From the NCBI GenBank assembly GCA_034336665.1, contig CM067569.1, positions 23,347,320 through 23,411,319 on the forward strand: 64,000 nt of DNA, given 5' to 3'. A program made the translations under genes and the position numbers. Source of the stretch: Luscinia megarhynchos (lineage: Eukaryota > Chordata > Aves > Passeriformes > Turdidae). Below the pieces are notes generated by a model. The model did not search any database. It was not told the origin of the DNA and saw nothing but the letters and a program-made list of their open reading frames with translations. Shown here piece after piece: positions 51,540-63,300 of this stretch; positions within the stretch are counted from its first letter, which is position 1; each line of letters begins with the position of its first letter.

Positions 51540-54500
51540 GATGGTAGCAAATTAAATCCATTCAAATATATTGCAGCTCTCTTTTAATAAGAAACAAATG
51601 TATTGAATTTGGAAATCAATATAAGCCAAATACTACAAAAGTTCTATGTATTAGAACTTCGAAGGTATATGGGATAAAGCAGGTGTAGTTTAACTGCAAA
51701 AAGTCTAAGGCTCTGAAAAATCTACAAATGAAATATAATAACTTATTTTCAAGATCTGACTGAGAAAAAAACATTTCCTTCAATAGTCACTATTCCAATT
51801 TAGTAGAAGGAAGCTTTTACAAGGTTGTTGTTGCCAAGGTAACCACTTTGTTCACATCCATGTGTTGAGCATATGTGTATCACTTTATCTCAGCTCTCAG
51901 AGGCAATATCATGGCACTGCATTTGGGAAAGGAATTTTTAAAAAAAGCATATAAAACCTCCTAACATCCAGAAGATTCATTAAATGTTCTCACTCAAGAC
52001 AGATTTAAATTACTCTTTTGGGGTTCTTTTATGCTAAAGTTCTGAATGCAACTGAGTCTTGTTATATCTTCAAACTCCACACAGAAGAAATTTAAAAAGT
52101 AAACAAGTTGTCAATATTTCATTTCAAATGCATATGTACAATGATTCATGGATCATATGTACACATAAGCATATATATAAATGAATTGTGTTTATATTTG
52201 TGTGCAGGAAGGACTGACAAAAAAGAACCTAAAGCAATCAAGCCATCTTTATCTTTCTTATGGTTGTTATTGTTGTTGCTAAATTTTATTAACTGTGTAA
52301 GCACCTGGATCCACATGAGACTGAGTCACTCAGGCCATTGATATCAAACAGAAATATTTATGACCATGAGTATTTGTGGTGCTGTAGTAATTTTAGGTAA
52401 ACTGTTTAAGATTTGTTAATGTGTAGATTGCATCCTGACTCACAAAGAATGAGTGCTTTTGCAAATTTCAGTATTTGCCAGTAATCTTCCAAGTCCCTGG
52501 CAGCAGAGTTAATTTAAGAGAGTTAGTTTAACAGATTTAAAAAACCAGAGAAGGGTGGGGGAAACAGACTAAAAAATATGGCCTAGACAGGTGTATTGTG
52601 CACCTCATTTGAAAGATCAACAGTATCATTTTTAGTCAAGTCGAGTAACATCGGTTCCTAGATATGTAGTATCTATATGCTGTGCAGTATACTGGGAAAA
52701 TTATGCCCAAAGGGAATGAAAATTTGTTGCATGATACTGCCTGGGGCTTTTACTGCGTTCAGTACTGAAGCCATGTCAATTTTTGAATTACTAAAAACGT
52801 TAATTGGGAGTTTTGACTTATGTTTAACTTTTAACTAAATTTCCCACCCTTAACTTAAGAGTCTTAATTTTTTTAGTGAAGACAACCATATTGTACCATC
52901 TTTGAAAGTGGTCAAGGTGGCTACTTGGCTCATGCTTGGGTTTATTGCATGGGGAAGCTCTCTATGGTCAGTAACTTTTTGCAGAAGGACAAGGAAGGCA
53001 GTAGAGGGTGACAGTGTTAAACCAACTTGAGGTAAATTTGCTGGAAGATATCTGGCAGAGCCTCAAATTTTTGTGACTTATCTTAGAGGCCAGAAGAGGA
53101 ATAGGGCTTCAGGTCTTTGCTAGAGCCTAAGAGTGTTGGTAAAACATTCAAAAATGCTTCTGATAAGCACAAACTCAGATATTGGTAAATTGCACAAAGT
53201 GGGCTGTTTTTTTCCCTACTGCTGTTTTGAGATTTGGAGAAAAAGAAAGCCTGTTCTAGACAGATCCTCTTGCTTAATAACAAGACAATGAAAGGAAATA
53301 ATTTTTTTCCTGTAAATACTATTTCTAAATATATTTCAATAACCTTTTATGTGTGGAATCTATGCCATCAGAACTGTCTTTTAACTCTGAAGATATCAAC
53401 TGGAAGGAAATTTGCATGGCATAAGGGAAGACTAAATATAAAGGAAAAACTATGAAAGCTTTTATTTCAGAAACATCTCGTTGCTCTCTTTTGTTTAAAA
53501 CAAACAGTGGTGTTCACAGTTATGCCAATGTAAAAATAAGCCACCACTTTTGTAACAGCTACTGCTTGGTAGTTCAGTGTTTGGCTCTCACAGTCAATAC
53601 CAGACCAGCTTTCCCCGACATTCCCTATTCAGCAAGTGCTTGACAACTTGTTGAATTGCAGGGCTGGCATTCAGAAATCTCAGCAGTTCTTACTCTGCCA
53701 CCACCACCCAGCTCATGCTCAGTGTGCCCTCTGAAGTTATAAGAGTTCTCTCCCATCTTATGTGATCATGTGGGCTTGTGTCTGCAGTGTTCAGTACTTG
53801 GTCTGAGGCTTATTTGCACATGAAAGACTGTGAGACCCCTGTTCCACCTACAGGTCTTTTAATAAAGGGAATACTCATGGGGATGGCAGTGTAGTCTCTA
53901 ATGCAAGTGGGAATAAGATATCCTGGTATAAAGTAAGATTGCACTGACATAACTTCAGTTACATGGGGACAGTGGCTGAAGAGTAAAATAATTGAGAGAC
54001 ATTGGTACAGAAACTGTGTCCAGGCAACCATTATGGACTCAGATCTCAATGCAATGATCTAAGTGCAGTCATATGAATGGGGGTTTCCCACTGGCTTGTT
54101 CAGATTTGGGCTTGAGAACGTGTGCAAAGCTCTGGGCATACAAACATACAAAAAACTGCCAAGAACAAACAAGTGTTTATGTTTAAATGAAGATGATGAC
54201 TGCCATCTGCTTGGGGGTTTATTGGTTTTCTTTTTTATGATGATGCTCTTTGGAGTTGCACATTCTCCAAAGCTGCCTCAGCATTGTAAATCATTGCATA
54301 CAGACGATTCTGTTCTTTTGTTTATTTTTCTTTTATATTTCAAGATTTCTAGGGCACACTGAATAAGAGCAAAAATCTCTCTACTGGGTAATCCCAGACT
54401 TATGTTCTAATAGAGTTAGCTAAATAACTCATGATGTTTCTATAGTTTTAATTACCTAAGATAGTAAGTGATTATTAGCTTAAAACTAATACCACCTGGG

Positions 54501-55238
54501 ATAAAGAATTTGAAAATGGGGATCCTTAAGGCCAATATGTAAATACATAACCCTTAGTCCCCAGTCACATCTCCCTACCTGCCACTTCATCACAGAGAAG
54601 TCCCCAAAGGATCTTGAAAGGGCTCTAACGAGGCATCTGCACAATTCTACCTACAGTACAAAGGGTGGTAACCAAGGTCAGGAAAACAGTTTGGAAGCAA
54701 CTTAGTGAATGCATTTTCCTTCTTTCACTTGCTTTCCTACTTCTTTTATGGCTTCTTTAATAACAGGAGATTTCCATAGCATTTTATATTTAAGAGAATT
54801 TTGCTTGGTATTTCTGTGAAGCAGGTTTAGAGTACAGTTAAAGACAAACTCTTTGTATTGAGTATTCATTTGAATATTTTTATTTTAATTGGCAATTTAA
54901 CATTTTGGATGGAAAACCTACTACATTGGATGACAGTGGAAATCCCTGATCTAATTTTCTCTTACCACTGGGAACTTGAGACTTGTAGTGATTCCTCACT
55001 AGTAGAATAATAGGAAAAAATAATTTAATTTCAGACTTGAGAAGGACATTTCAAGATAGCTATAAATCTCCTTGTGCAGTGATTGTCTGTGAATAATGTA
55101 ACTTGAGGTTTCCACCAATGCTATTTAAAGTGAAAACAGGTGTGTTGAGATGACTGCAGTACTGTTGTATCATATTTGGGAAAATGGAGAGCTCTTCAAT
55201 TTCTTAGGTCCTTTAAGAGCTTATTTTGTATTTCCTAA

Positions 55239-55301
55239 CTTTTTTATTATTTTTTATTATTTTTATATATTTTTAATTTTAAAAAATTTAAATTTTTTTT
55301 T
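55239..55301. repeat. AT-only low-complexity tract
   Basis: Over 60 bases with almost no G or C, made of T runs, TTATTA and TATATA segments. Confidence 0.85.
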
Positions 55302-55790
55302 GTCTGTGGACTTGTAAAATTTTCAGCAAAGGCATTGAGTAGAATGGGATGGACATAGTGAGGATGTTCTAATTTTCATGTTGATCTGCTGGGGCATGGA
55401 AGTTTTCCTTGGACAAATGAAGCTTTCCAAAAAACATAACTTTTCCTAAGATTTAATTATAGAGCTAAACAGTCATTTAAAGTGTTCTGTATTTGTGTCT
55501 TGACTTATTTGTTCAGAAAGGATGCATTAATTTTTTAAAAGTAATGGCAGGCTGTGTTTGCCTAAGCTGCATGGAAATGGTAAGGTTTTAGTGCAAATAG
55601 GTTCTATATTTGATAAACACTGATATATGTGGGTTTGGAAGAGATAATATGGTCTCAGCAACAAAAACATTGACCACTGAATGTTAGCTTTTTTTCCTTT
55701 TTTACTTAACAGCTTTTCTTTGAATTTTAGTTTAGTCTAAGAATCTCATGCATTAATTGAAGAGGTTAGGTTTGTACCTGCTCACTTCAT

Positions 55791-55810
55791 TAACAGCTGT
55801 TACTAATTAG
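55791..55810. promoter_or_regulatory. Paired E-box and homeodomain palindromes
   Basis: TAACAGCTGTTA (55791-55802) is followed directly by CTAATTAG (55803-55810). Each is a perfect palindrome. The first holds a CAGCTG E-box, the second a TAATTA homeodomain core. Side by side they form a plausible bHLH/homeodomain composite site. Function is not shown. Confidence 0.25.
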
Positions 55811-56005
55811 TGGAGCTTAGTCATTAAGGAACCTGCTGGGGTTTGAGGAGAACAATTTATATTTTTTCATGGCATTTAAGCACACAATATGCTTGTGAGT
55901 GGAAAAGTTTCATGTGGGAGCACTCAGTTTTAGCAGCATTAGCATATCTATGGTGGGCTAGACTTGAGCTAATATCCCTGGGGCAGGGGAGCACGGAAGA
56001 GCCCA

Positions 56006-56188
56006 CTACTTGAGTAGGTGCTCCAGGAGGGGTTCAGAGCAGCCTTTTGGGGATGTAGCTGTGCCTGTGGCAGGAGGAATCATGGGGCCTGTGCTCTGTG
56101 TGTGTGGTGAAGCTGCATTATTGCAAGCTTTAGCCTCAAGCAGCCTTTGATCAACAGTTTTCATTAAGCCTCTGTGTATGGACAACAT
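56006..56188 (-). other. Minus-strand open block with acceptor-like start
   Basis: An open frame of 60 codons on the minus strand, ending in TAG at 56006. About half of its third positions are G or C. Just inside it, after a pyrimidine-biased stretch, the minus strand reads ccatacacag followed by aggcttaatg, a possible 3' splice site. The peptide is Pro/Thr/Ser-rich in its middle (contains PPATGTATSPKG). I do not recognise it. It could be a small terminal exon or chance in a GC-richer patch. Confidence 0.15.
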
Positions 56189-57682
56189 GATGTCTCATAA
56201 GAGTATGGGGAAAGAGAATTGCCTCTACGTGGGTTGTTTAGGGCATGGCAGGCTGGGCACACATGCTGTAATCCATTAGAAAGGTGCAGGCTGATTTCCC
56301 TAATTAATTATTTTTGTTTTGTGAAGCGGAACCATTTTCTCCCCTACCTTAATCTAGCCCCTGCTTCCCATAGGTAGTGGTGTGCTTTGTGTCTGTTTCC
56401 AGAACCTGTTTTGTTAATAAATCCCAGTATTAATTCCAGCAGCTTGGAGACTTTTTTGGTGTATGTTGCTGTCATGCCTTTCTGTACAAGTTCTGACATA
56501 AGTTACCCTGTGAAGTGTGAGGACAGCAGTTTTGATTAGTTTCTCTGCTGGGGAGAGATTAAAGAGGAAGACCTCCTGCTCCTTCCTCCCCTTGAGCAGC
56601 TGTGTAGGACAAGTCCCCCACTACCGGGCTGATGTTAAGATTAATGTTTTCTCTTATGAGGTCTCTCTAATGGCACCATTTAATGGACTAGATTACATTC
56701 CTGGGTCAGTCTTTAAGCTTTGCTGATGGACTTCCAGCTCTACCTGGCTACATTGGATTTAAACTTTAAACACATTCCTGATGTATGCTGCTGCACATTT
56801 TCACTGATGGTATGCATGTAATAAGTTGGTTGAGCTTTTCTTTGTGCAGTTTTGCTTAATTCGAAGCTGCCTATAGTTCTATTGAAGTATTTAAACTCCA
56901 TATAATATGAATGCATTGCAGTTAGGTACAGCTCCTAGATGAATACTGATATTCTCTCTAGGTAGAGGCAGTATTCATATACCCAGCTGCCTAATTATAT
57001 TTTAAACTACTAATTGGAAAAATAAAATCAAAATAACCAGAGTTGAGCATGTGATTGAACACACTTATTAACAAAAAAATAATTGGAAAAATGAATCGAC
57101 ATTTTTGTTACTGAGCCTCTACTACTAATAGCAGATGACCTCAGTTTTCTTCTCTGCCCCAGCTTGCAGATTGTTTTGTTTTAGGCAACTCTGCCTAGCT
57201 AAGTCTCTACAGTGTGTGGCCATGTGTGTGCTGTGAGAGGTGACAGCTTGTTGCTGTTTCTTGGCTCGCATAAAGGCTGCTGGAGGTCACAACAAGAAGA
57301 TGAGTCCAGTGCCATCCCATAAGCTGCAGGAGGGTAAAGCTGGACAGTAGAGAGCATTCTGTTTAAAGAAGCATTTCAAAGCAAACTGAAAATAGAAGGT
57401 TGTTGCTAACTAAAATTTTGACCTATTTCAATCTGGAATATGTCAAACTATTTTGACAGCATGGGAAAATCCCCTTCTCCCCTCTCAGCAATGTGTTCCA
57501 AGAAAACCCCTTCTGACTAAAGGGAATCAATTTTGCCAATTATTTCAGTTTTTATGGGAAACCACAGAGGCTGTTTAAATTTCTGAAACTGACTCTTCTG
57601 GGAAGTAAGTTGGGGCAGTGGAGCAAAAGAATAATAGGATTTACAAATGGTGAGGAAAAAATAGGTGTCTGTCCTCATTTTT
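56189..57682. other. Noncoding DNA, nothing recognised
   Basis: No supported gene. Open frames such as 56517-56726 (plus) show no coding bias. Confidence 0.5.
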
Positions 57683-57980
57683 TCACATTTCTGAGTGCCA
57701 CATGAGCCCCCAGCCCCTTGTCCCCAGCCACAAAGCTGCTGCTCGGGTCAGGTACAGGTAATTTCTGTAGGGCCTGTGGACTTCTGTAATTATTCTCTCT
57801 TGCATCTCCTTGTGGGCTACCTCAAATGTCTTGTAGAGGACCTCAGCTGACAGGAGTTTCAGATTTGTTACAAACTGCATGCTGGTCATTTTGATAAGGA
57901 TGCCTTGGCAGGAGCCCTTTTCTTTGGGCATTAAACTACCTTGATGAAGGACTGAATTGGTTTCATTGGCTGTTAGATCT
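57683..57980 (-). CDS. Coding-like block, possible exon of unknown gene
   Basis: On the minus strand a frame of about 99 codons is open from an acceptor-like site to TGA at 57683. The site has a tract with T7 and further pyrimidines, ends in ctgacag near 57980, and the exon would begin ccagatct. From the internal ATG (57931) I counted 52 of 82 codons with G or C in the third position (about 63%), far above this AT-rich neighbourhood, and purine-start codons are common. The peptide has a mixed helical stretch (contains LLSAEVLYKTFEVAHKEMQE) followed by a basic/aromatic segment (HRPYRNYLYLT). The last 20 codons are Trp/Gly-rich and less convincing, so the coding part may end earlier. I recognise no family, signal peptide or membrane segment. 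It may be a live exon, a relic or chance. Confidence 0.35.
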
Positions 57981-58180
57981 GGCTGTCAGATTGTTTTAGA
58001 AATGGAATATGGAAAAAAACTGTATTTCTCTATGCCATTTTGAATTGCTGACTCTCTTGGACTGTTTGGCTCTCACATTTTGCATCTTCGAGAGAAAGTC
58101 ATAGAAACATTGATGCTTTCTACAATATCCTCTTCTTCCTTTTATTTCCTATTTTGTTAAGATGTATTTAAAGTCTCAAG
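57981..58180. other. Noncoding spacer
   Basis: No feature beyond the acceptor-like pyrimidine tract (minus strand) bordering 57980. Confidence 0.5.
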
Positions 58181-58315
58181 TTAATAGTAAGAATGAACAC
58201 CTGATCTTATGGAAATCATTGGAAACTTTGTCTTTATGGGCAGACTTTCCCAGTAAGAGTTTCTTCTTAAATAACGTGTTTGGTACTCAGTTATCTCTGG
58301 AGGACTGTGCAAGGT
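58181..58315 (-). other. Minus-strand open block with acceptor-like start
   Basis: Read on the minus strand, a T-rich tract (plus strand about 58335-58375) and then ttgcacag near 58310 precede an open stretch to TAA at 58181. The peptide contains PPEITEYQTRYLRR and is basic and aromatic. Third-position G+C is only about one third, so composition does not support coding. It is listed because it lies upstream, on the same strand, of the stronger block at 57683-57980. Confidence 0.15.
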
Positions 58316-58562
58316 TGCAAAAGCACACTTCCCATATAATAAAAAGAAAACACAAACAAAAAATCTGAAGAAAACCAAAACCCTTTCATCAGAACTATCA
58401 ACAAAAACTCAAGCATGAATTCTTAACTGAAGCAGTAGTACTTACCCTTGTCTTTGTAGACCCACTGACAACCTAGCAGCAGCTCAAGTTAACCTTGTGG
58501 GTAAAAATGATGCACTTAGAGATGAGAGGTTCTTCACATGCTGTATAGCACTTTAGAATGCC

Positions 58563-58588
58563 AAGTACTTCCATATTTGGAAGTACTT
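58563..58588. promoter_or_regulatory. CArG box (SRF site) inside a perfect palindrome
   Basis: Arms aagtacttcca (58563-58573) and tggaagtactt (58578-58588) are exact complements around a 4-base loop. The centre, CCATATTTGG (58571-58580), fits the CC(A/T)6GG consensus bound by serum response factor. The flanking ACTTCC and GGAAGT place Ets half-sites on both sides, the arrangement seen where SRF acts with ternary complex (Ets) partners. The motif match is direct. Use in vivo is inferred. Confidence 0.4.
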
Positions 58589-58976
58589 ATCTTTTATTTT
58601 CTACAATATCTTAATTTTTTTTAAATGCCACAGAAATAATATTAGGCTCTCATAAGTGTTTGCTTTTATATTAATAAATCTTCAGAAAAACATATAATTT
58701 TTCTGATTTTCTAATTTGACACCTGCTTCTTATGAATTTATTTTAAACATTCAAAAACAGTACTAGGCCATCACTTTCATTTCTGCTATGGTGTGACAGG
58801 AACAGATAACCACAGCCTGCCAGTAATTTCGTTAACATTTCAAGTTAAGGAATATAAGAACACACACTTTAGACCAGGGCATTTTTTTACTGGTATCCTT
58901 TTCTTCCTTTCCTTTTTAAGAGTACTCTGAAAGTGATTTATAATCTTCCTGTTAGGGGGGTGAACTTCCTTTTCAG
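58589..58976. other. Noncoding DNA upstream of coding-like block
   Basis: AT-rich. It ends in ttccttttcag (to 58976), a good 3' splice-site shape that borders the block starting at 58977. Confidence 0.5.
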
Positions 58977-59311
58977 GACTTCAGAAAGGAAATGACTGCT
59001 GATGAAATGTGCAAGATTCACAGAAATGTAAACAAAACAGTGGCACTGGACGACAGAACAGGCAAACCAGAGGCATCAGAAGTGCAGAATTCACTTTTAA
59101 CCCTGGCAAATTTGCCTTGGTCTGATCTGATGAGGAAAAGGAGGTGGCTGAGCCTCCCCTCGGTTCGGACTCTTGGCTCTTTGAAGCTGACAGTACAAAA
59201 TCATCTCACAGCAGATTTGACAGAGTGTTTTGTGTGCAGTGTGGCTCGTGCTCGATTCACTCTGAATCCTACACCAGCAGCCTCCAGAGGTCCTCAATCT
59301 TTGTAATCTGA
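58977..59311 (+). pseudogene. Coding-like block with apparent frameshift, unknown family
   Basis: After ttccttttcag (ending 58976) the frame starting gac-ttc-aga is open through ATG 58992. At 59121-59130 the pentamer tctga occurs twice in tandem. From 59126 a second frame is open to TGA at 59309-59311. In that second frame third-position G+C is about 57% (34 of 60), against about 44% for the first frame over the same bases. The second frame is acidic, then Ser/Cys-rich (contains FCVQCGSCSIHSESYTSSLQ). Removal of one pentamer would join the two frames, so this looks like an exon broken by a 5-bp duplication. The first frame also stays open on its own to 59306 (104 codons from the ATG), so an unbroken reading is possible. 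No family recognised. Chance is not excluded. Confidence 0.35.
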
Positions 59312-60187
59312 AATAGTCATAAATCTTAGAGCTGTTTCTTTGTAGCTAAGTCATGATAGAGTAATACTTCATTATACTGAATTGACATCAGCTCATTGAG
59401 GTTTAAGAATTAATAGATGTGTGATACTAAACTTGGAAAAACAGTTGAACAGTCAAAATTTCCTTAAACAGACTGAGTGGGCATACTCAAGTGCCTGCCC
59501 CTCACAATTCTGTTCTGGAATCAGCTGAGACCTGCTGGCAACTTTAGATTTCTCACACAGTGATCTAGATATGAGGATTTAAAATGTATGAATCTAGTTT
59601 GAATCAGCTGAGAGCTGATTTGGTTAGTTTTTTAACTTTAAAATGAGCCAAGTTCATTAAATTCAGGTTTTGAGCATTCCTTTTCCTAGGGCCATGCATT
59701 TCATGCTATCTTTACTCAATTGTTTTTGAGTAAAGTCTTGCAAAAGAAAAATGTAAATTCTACACGTTTTTCTCTGACTTTATATTTCAGTGTTGCAAAT
59801 TGCTTTGGGATATTTAAGGTAAAAAAAGTCACCTTAAATGTGCACTAAACATAACTGTGTCTGAAAAATACATCTGCCTTATTGATGTGTGACTGCAATT
59901 AGCATGTAGGAAAAGCCAAAAAGAAAAATGAAGAGTTTAGTGCAATGTAGTTCTTCTATTAATTAACTGGACAACGGCTTGGTTTAAAAATATATTTTTA
60001 TGAGAAATTGAGGTCAAAGTGTGCTGTATCGTAAGATCTTATTTACCAAATGTAAATCAACTGTTGAGCTGTGTGGAGAGAAGAAAAATCCACAGGTGCA
60101 GTCAAATTTCATGCCAAATGATTGTCTTCAAAATGAATTTTATTGAGTGTTTATTCTGTTTCACTGTGATAAAAATATCCTTAACAA
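59312..60187. other. Noncoding DNA with three hairpins
   Basis: It contains perfect inverted repeats at 59602-59620 (aatcagct, loop gag, agctgatt), 59711-59734 (tttactcaa, 6-base loop, ttgagtaaa) and 59812-59839 (atttaaggt, 10-base loop, accttaaat). The 13-mer gaatcagctgaga occurs at both 59518 and 59601. No gene is supported. Confidence 0.6.
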
Positions 60188-60382
60188 TCATAGCTCAGCA
60201 AATACCCATCTATTCCAGCAGAACTGCAAATTTTTCTGACTTTGCTCTTGAAACACTTCATCTAAAAGGATTTTCTTTAAGTGGTGCACTGCTCCCCAGG
60301 TTTCCATATCTTTGAAGATTACTGGTATATTTTCTAGTTTAAGAAAAAGAAAAGGCTTCTGATTTAGCTGAACAGTGATCAC
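60188..60382 (-). other. Minus-strand open block with acceptor-like tract
   Basis: Open for 64 codons on the minus strand, ending in TGA at 60188. Inside it, ccttttctttttcttaaact followed by ag (plus strand about 60330-60352) has the form of a 3' splice site. The part after it reads as a mixed charged peptide (contains MGT-free segment DMETWGAVHHLKK). Third-position G+C is low. It is included only as a possible member of a minus-strand exon series. Chance is more likely. Confidence 0.12.
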
Positions 60383-63300
60383 ATCTAATTAATCCATTTT
60401 AAAGGAGTGAGATAATTCTGAGTTCAGACCAGTGTTTTGATTGTAAATAACCTGGAAGATGGTGTTTAACTGAGATGTAAATTACTTTTAGGGGGAAAAT
60501 TTCTTACTTTTGTGCTCAACAAAGTCATACTTAAGAAATATTCTAAAACAGGTAATTGTAAGAGAAATAAATATTCTTTGAATATGAAGGCTCTTAAATT
60601 ATTTTAAGGTTACAAATGAAGGTCTTTTAGAGATTTGTAGTGAGGTATTACATCAGTTTACCAAGTGATGCCACTCAGGTCCTGCTCTTCCTGCCTTTAC
60701 TTTTAGTCCCATCAAACTTCTTTAAATGTAAGTGGTAGTAGTGTGCTGACATTATCACTCATCATCTTGGAAAAACCCTGTGGTATCCCAGCAGAGCCAA
60801 GCATGAGGAAGAGCCATAAAATGCTTCCTCTGACACAAATAGTTAAAGAGTCCTAAGAGATGGTTTCACACGTGTTCACTTATCTGGGTTTTCATTTCTG
60901 AGGCATTTACTGAAATAAGCTAAGAATGAAATAGCACCTGTTCTGACCAGATGGTAAATTTGTGGGATTTTATCAGATGCTGAAGCTGCGTGAGTGTTTT
61001 GTACAAACAGAGAGGGTGATGATCACTTTTACTCCCAGTCTCACTCCTTCAGCACAAATATTGCACAGGGTTGAGGAGCTTATTAAGCATAAAGATAGCA
61101 TATTGCTGAGGTTTTTTCACTCACTCTAGTTAATTACATGTCAGGATTGCTGTAAGTCTATGTGGTCTGGTCTCTGTGTTTGACTTACTTCGTAAAATTC
61201 ATGGATAAGGGGATGGAATTTTAATTAGGTGCATTAACATGACTTTAGAACCTTGTACTGTTTTGGACTAGTGGGATGCTTATGTAGCCAGCCTGTCTCA
61301 TCTCTGACAGTGGCCAAAAGTGCATACCCTGGGATGAGTAAGAACCTGGCAAATGGATGTCATATGTTATAAGCACTTTCGGTATTTCAACTTGCTCAGA
61401 CATTTGGGTGTTCATTTTGTATTAGTACTTTGGTGCTTTCTTCCTCTCTGAAGTTGTGTAGTTCTCTCCTGAGCTGGATCTCCATGGTTCCTCTTGGTCT
61501 AGGAGTCACATTTGCTACTGGCTAGTCTTCAAGTGTTATAGCAATTTTAAGTAAAACTGTTAGTTGTTGCTATTAATGATTAAACTTCCACTCTGAGTTC
61601 CTTTTGAATCCTTGGCTGAGTATAACCTAGTCCTGGGAATTTGACACTGTCTAGTTTTTCCTTATTTTCTTTAGAAGCATTTTAATTTTAAAGAGACCCT
61701 TAGAATTCCTCCCAAGTTAAGGACCACAGCATGGGCATCTCTCTCATCTTTTCCATGATCAGCACTGATTCCAATGACATTTATTTTTTTGCTGCACCTT
61801 TGAAACCTTAATATGCATTATGATCATCATCTGACCTTCAGATCATCTGTTATTATTTGTGTTCCTACAGTTTCTCTTATAATATTCATGGTTCTTAGTT
61901 ATGTGGAGAATAATTTATTTGTAGTTATGAATTGTCCTGATAATCTTTCTTTGAATTCGTTTCTGGTATACTTTGGGGAGTTTAGTTTTACTACTTCTTT
62001 TAACCCTGCAAGGGGCTTTTAAACTGGTGATAGCCCCAGCTTTCTGAATGATACCTTAATCCAAAGAAGCTTCCTTAATTTTCTGGTCAGCTGTGCTGTC
62101 TTCATTTTGTCATTTTGACTTGCTGATAGTGAGACTCTTCATTGGTAAGATTTTGACCCACCCTAAGCCTTTTGAGGTTGCTACAACATGAGGTTTGCAA
62201 TTCTGATTTTTTTGTGAAACCTCTAACTATCAGGTTCATGAAATATTTGTATATAAGGCTTAAATTTTATCTCTGAATTCTATCCTGATGGATCATTTTT
62301 CTGATGTATTTTCCTGTTTACCACAAAATGGATCAGTAGTATTCCAAGGGTAAAGGAATTTGATTCTATGTAGTTCCTTTTAGAATGAACCAAAATACTG
62401 CTAAGATATGTGGGAGGCAGTTGGCAATAAATTTTCCCTCCTCATTTAGAGCTCTGATTCTCAGCTTCAGTTTCCAGTTTCCTGTGAAAAACATGATGCA
62501 TTTGGTTGGTGATTAACTCCACTATACACACCTCCTAAGATTTATAGGATGCAGCCTTCTTTGGTGTTCAGGTTTCTTTTTGCAATGTCTTAAGTGCAAA
62601 GGTTTGGGACAATCCGTCCTCTGATGTGCTCAGTTCCACATTTCCTGTTATTCATGTACAGAGGAAGGAAAAAGAAAATTACATAAGAAGACATGCAACA
62701 CATAAAAATGCTCATCATTTAGGTAGGAATAAATTGCCTGCCAGATGATTACTCTAGTTTTCTTGTATGATTTTATAAATAAAAGCTAACTTTAATATAT
62801 TTACTGGGATGCTTAAAAGGACATATGATTCATTTTGTAGCCTTTCAAGACATGATATTCTTCCTCTCTTCGTCCTTTAGAAATTTCATAAACCCTCAAA
62901 ACTAGAAGTAAAATTACCTCATGGTGATCTCTTTTTTTCTTAGGCATGAAGTTATGAAGTTGCTAATCCAGTCTTTTATCTTGAATTCACCATTATAATG
63001 TCAAGATTGAATAATCTGCCTTTATCTCCAGGGTGACAGCTATGTAAAAACTTCAAAAGGGATAGTTTTGTCAGCATCTAAAGACTCTTGTTAATTACTA
63101 CATCTTGAAGTAAAGGTGAAATAAAGGAGGATGAAAAATGATATTTCTCTTTGACAACCTTGTAAAAATATCAGTGATGAAGCAGTACATTATAAGTACT
63201 TTAAGAATGCATTTACTGAGATCAAGACCATTCTGATCGTGGTTCAGGTTAATGTCTACAAGATACATTATAGGAAGATGTGTGTGTGTCACTGGTTTAG

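Larger units (their letters stand above)
45391..56000. other. Noncoding DNA with short palindromes and motif clusters
   Basis: About 10.6 kb with no supported gene. Individual palindromes and factor motifs are listed separately (46098, 47545, 51524, 55791). An AT-only stretch lies at 55239-55301. Open frames at 46234-46734 fall in a moderately GC-rich patch and look incidental. Confidence 0.55.
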
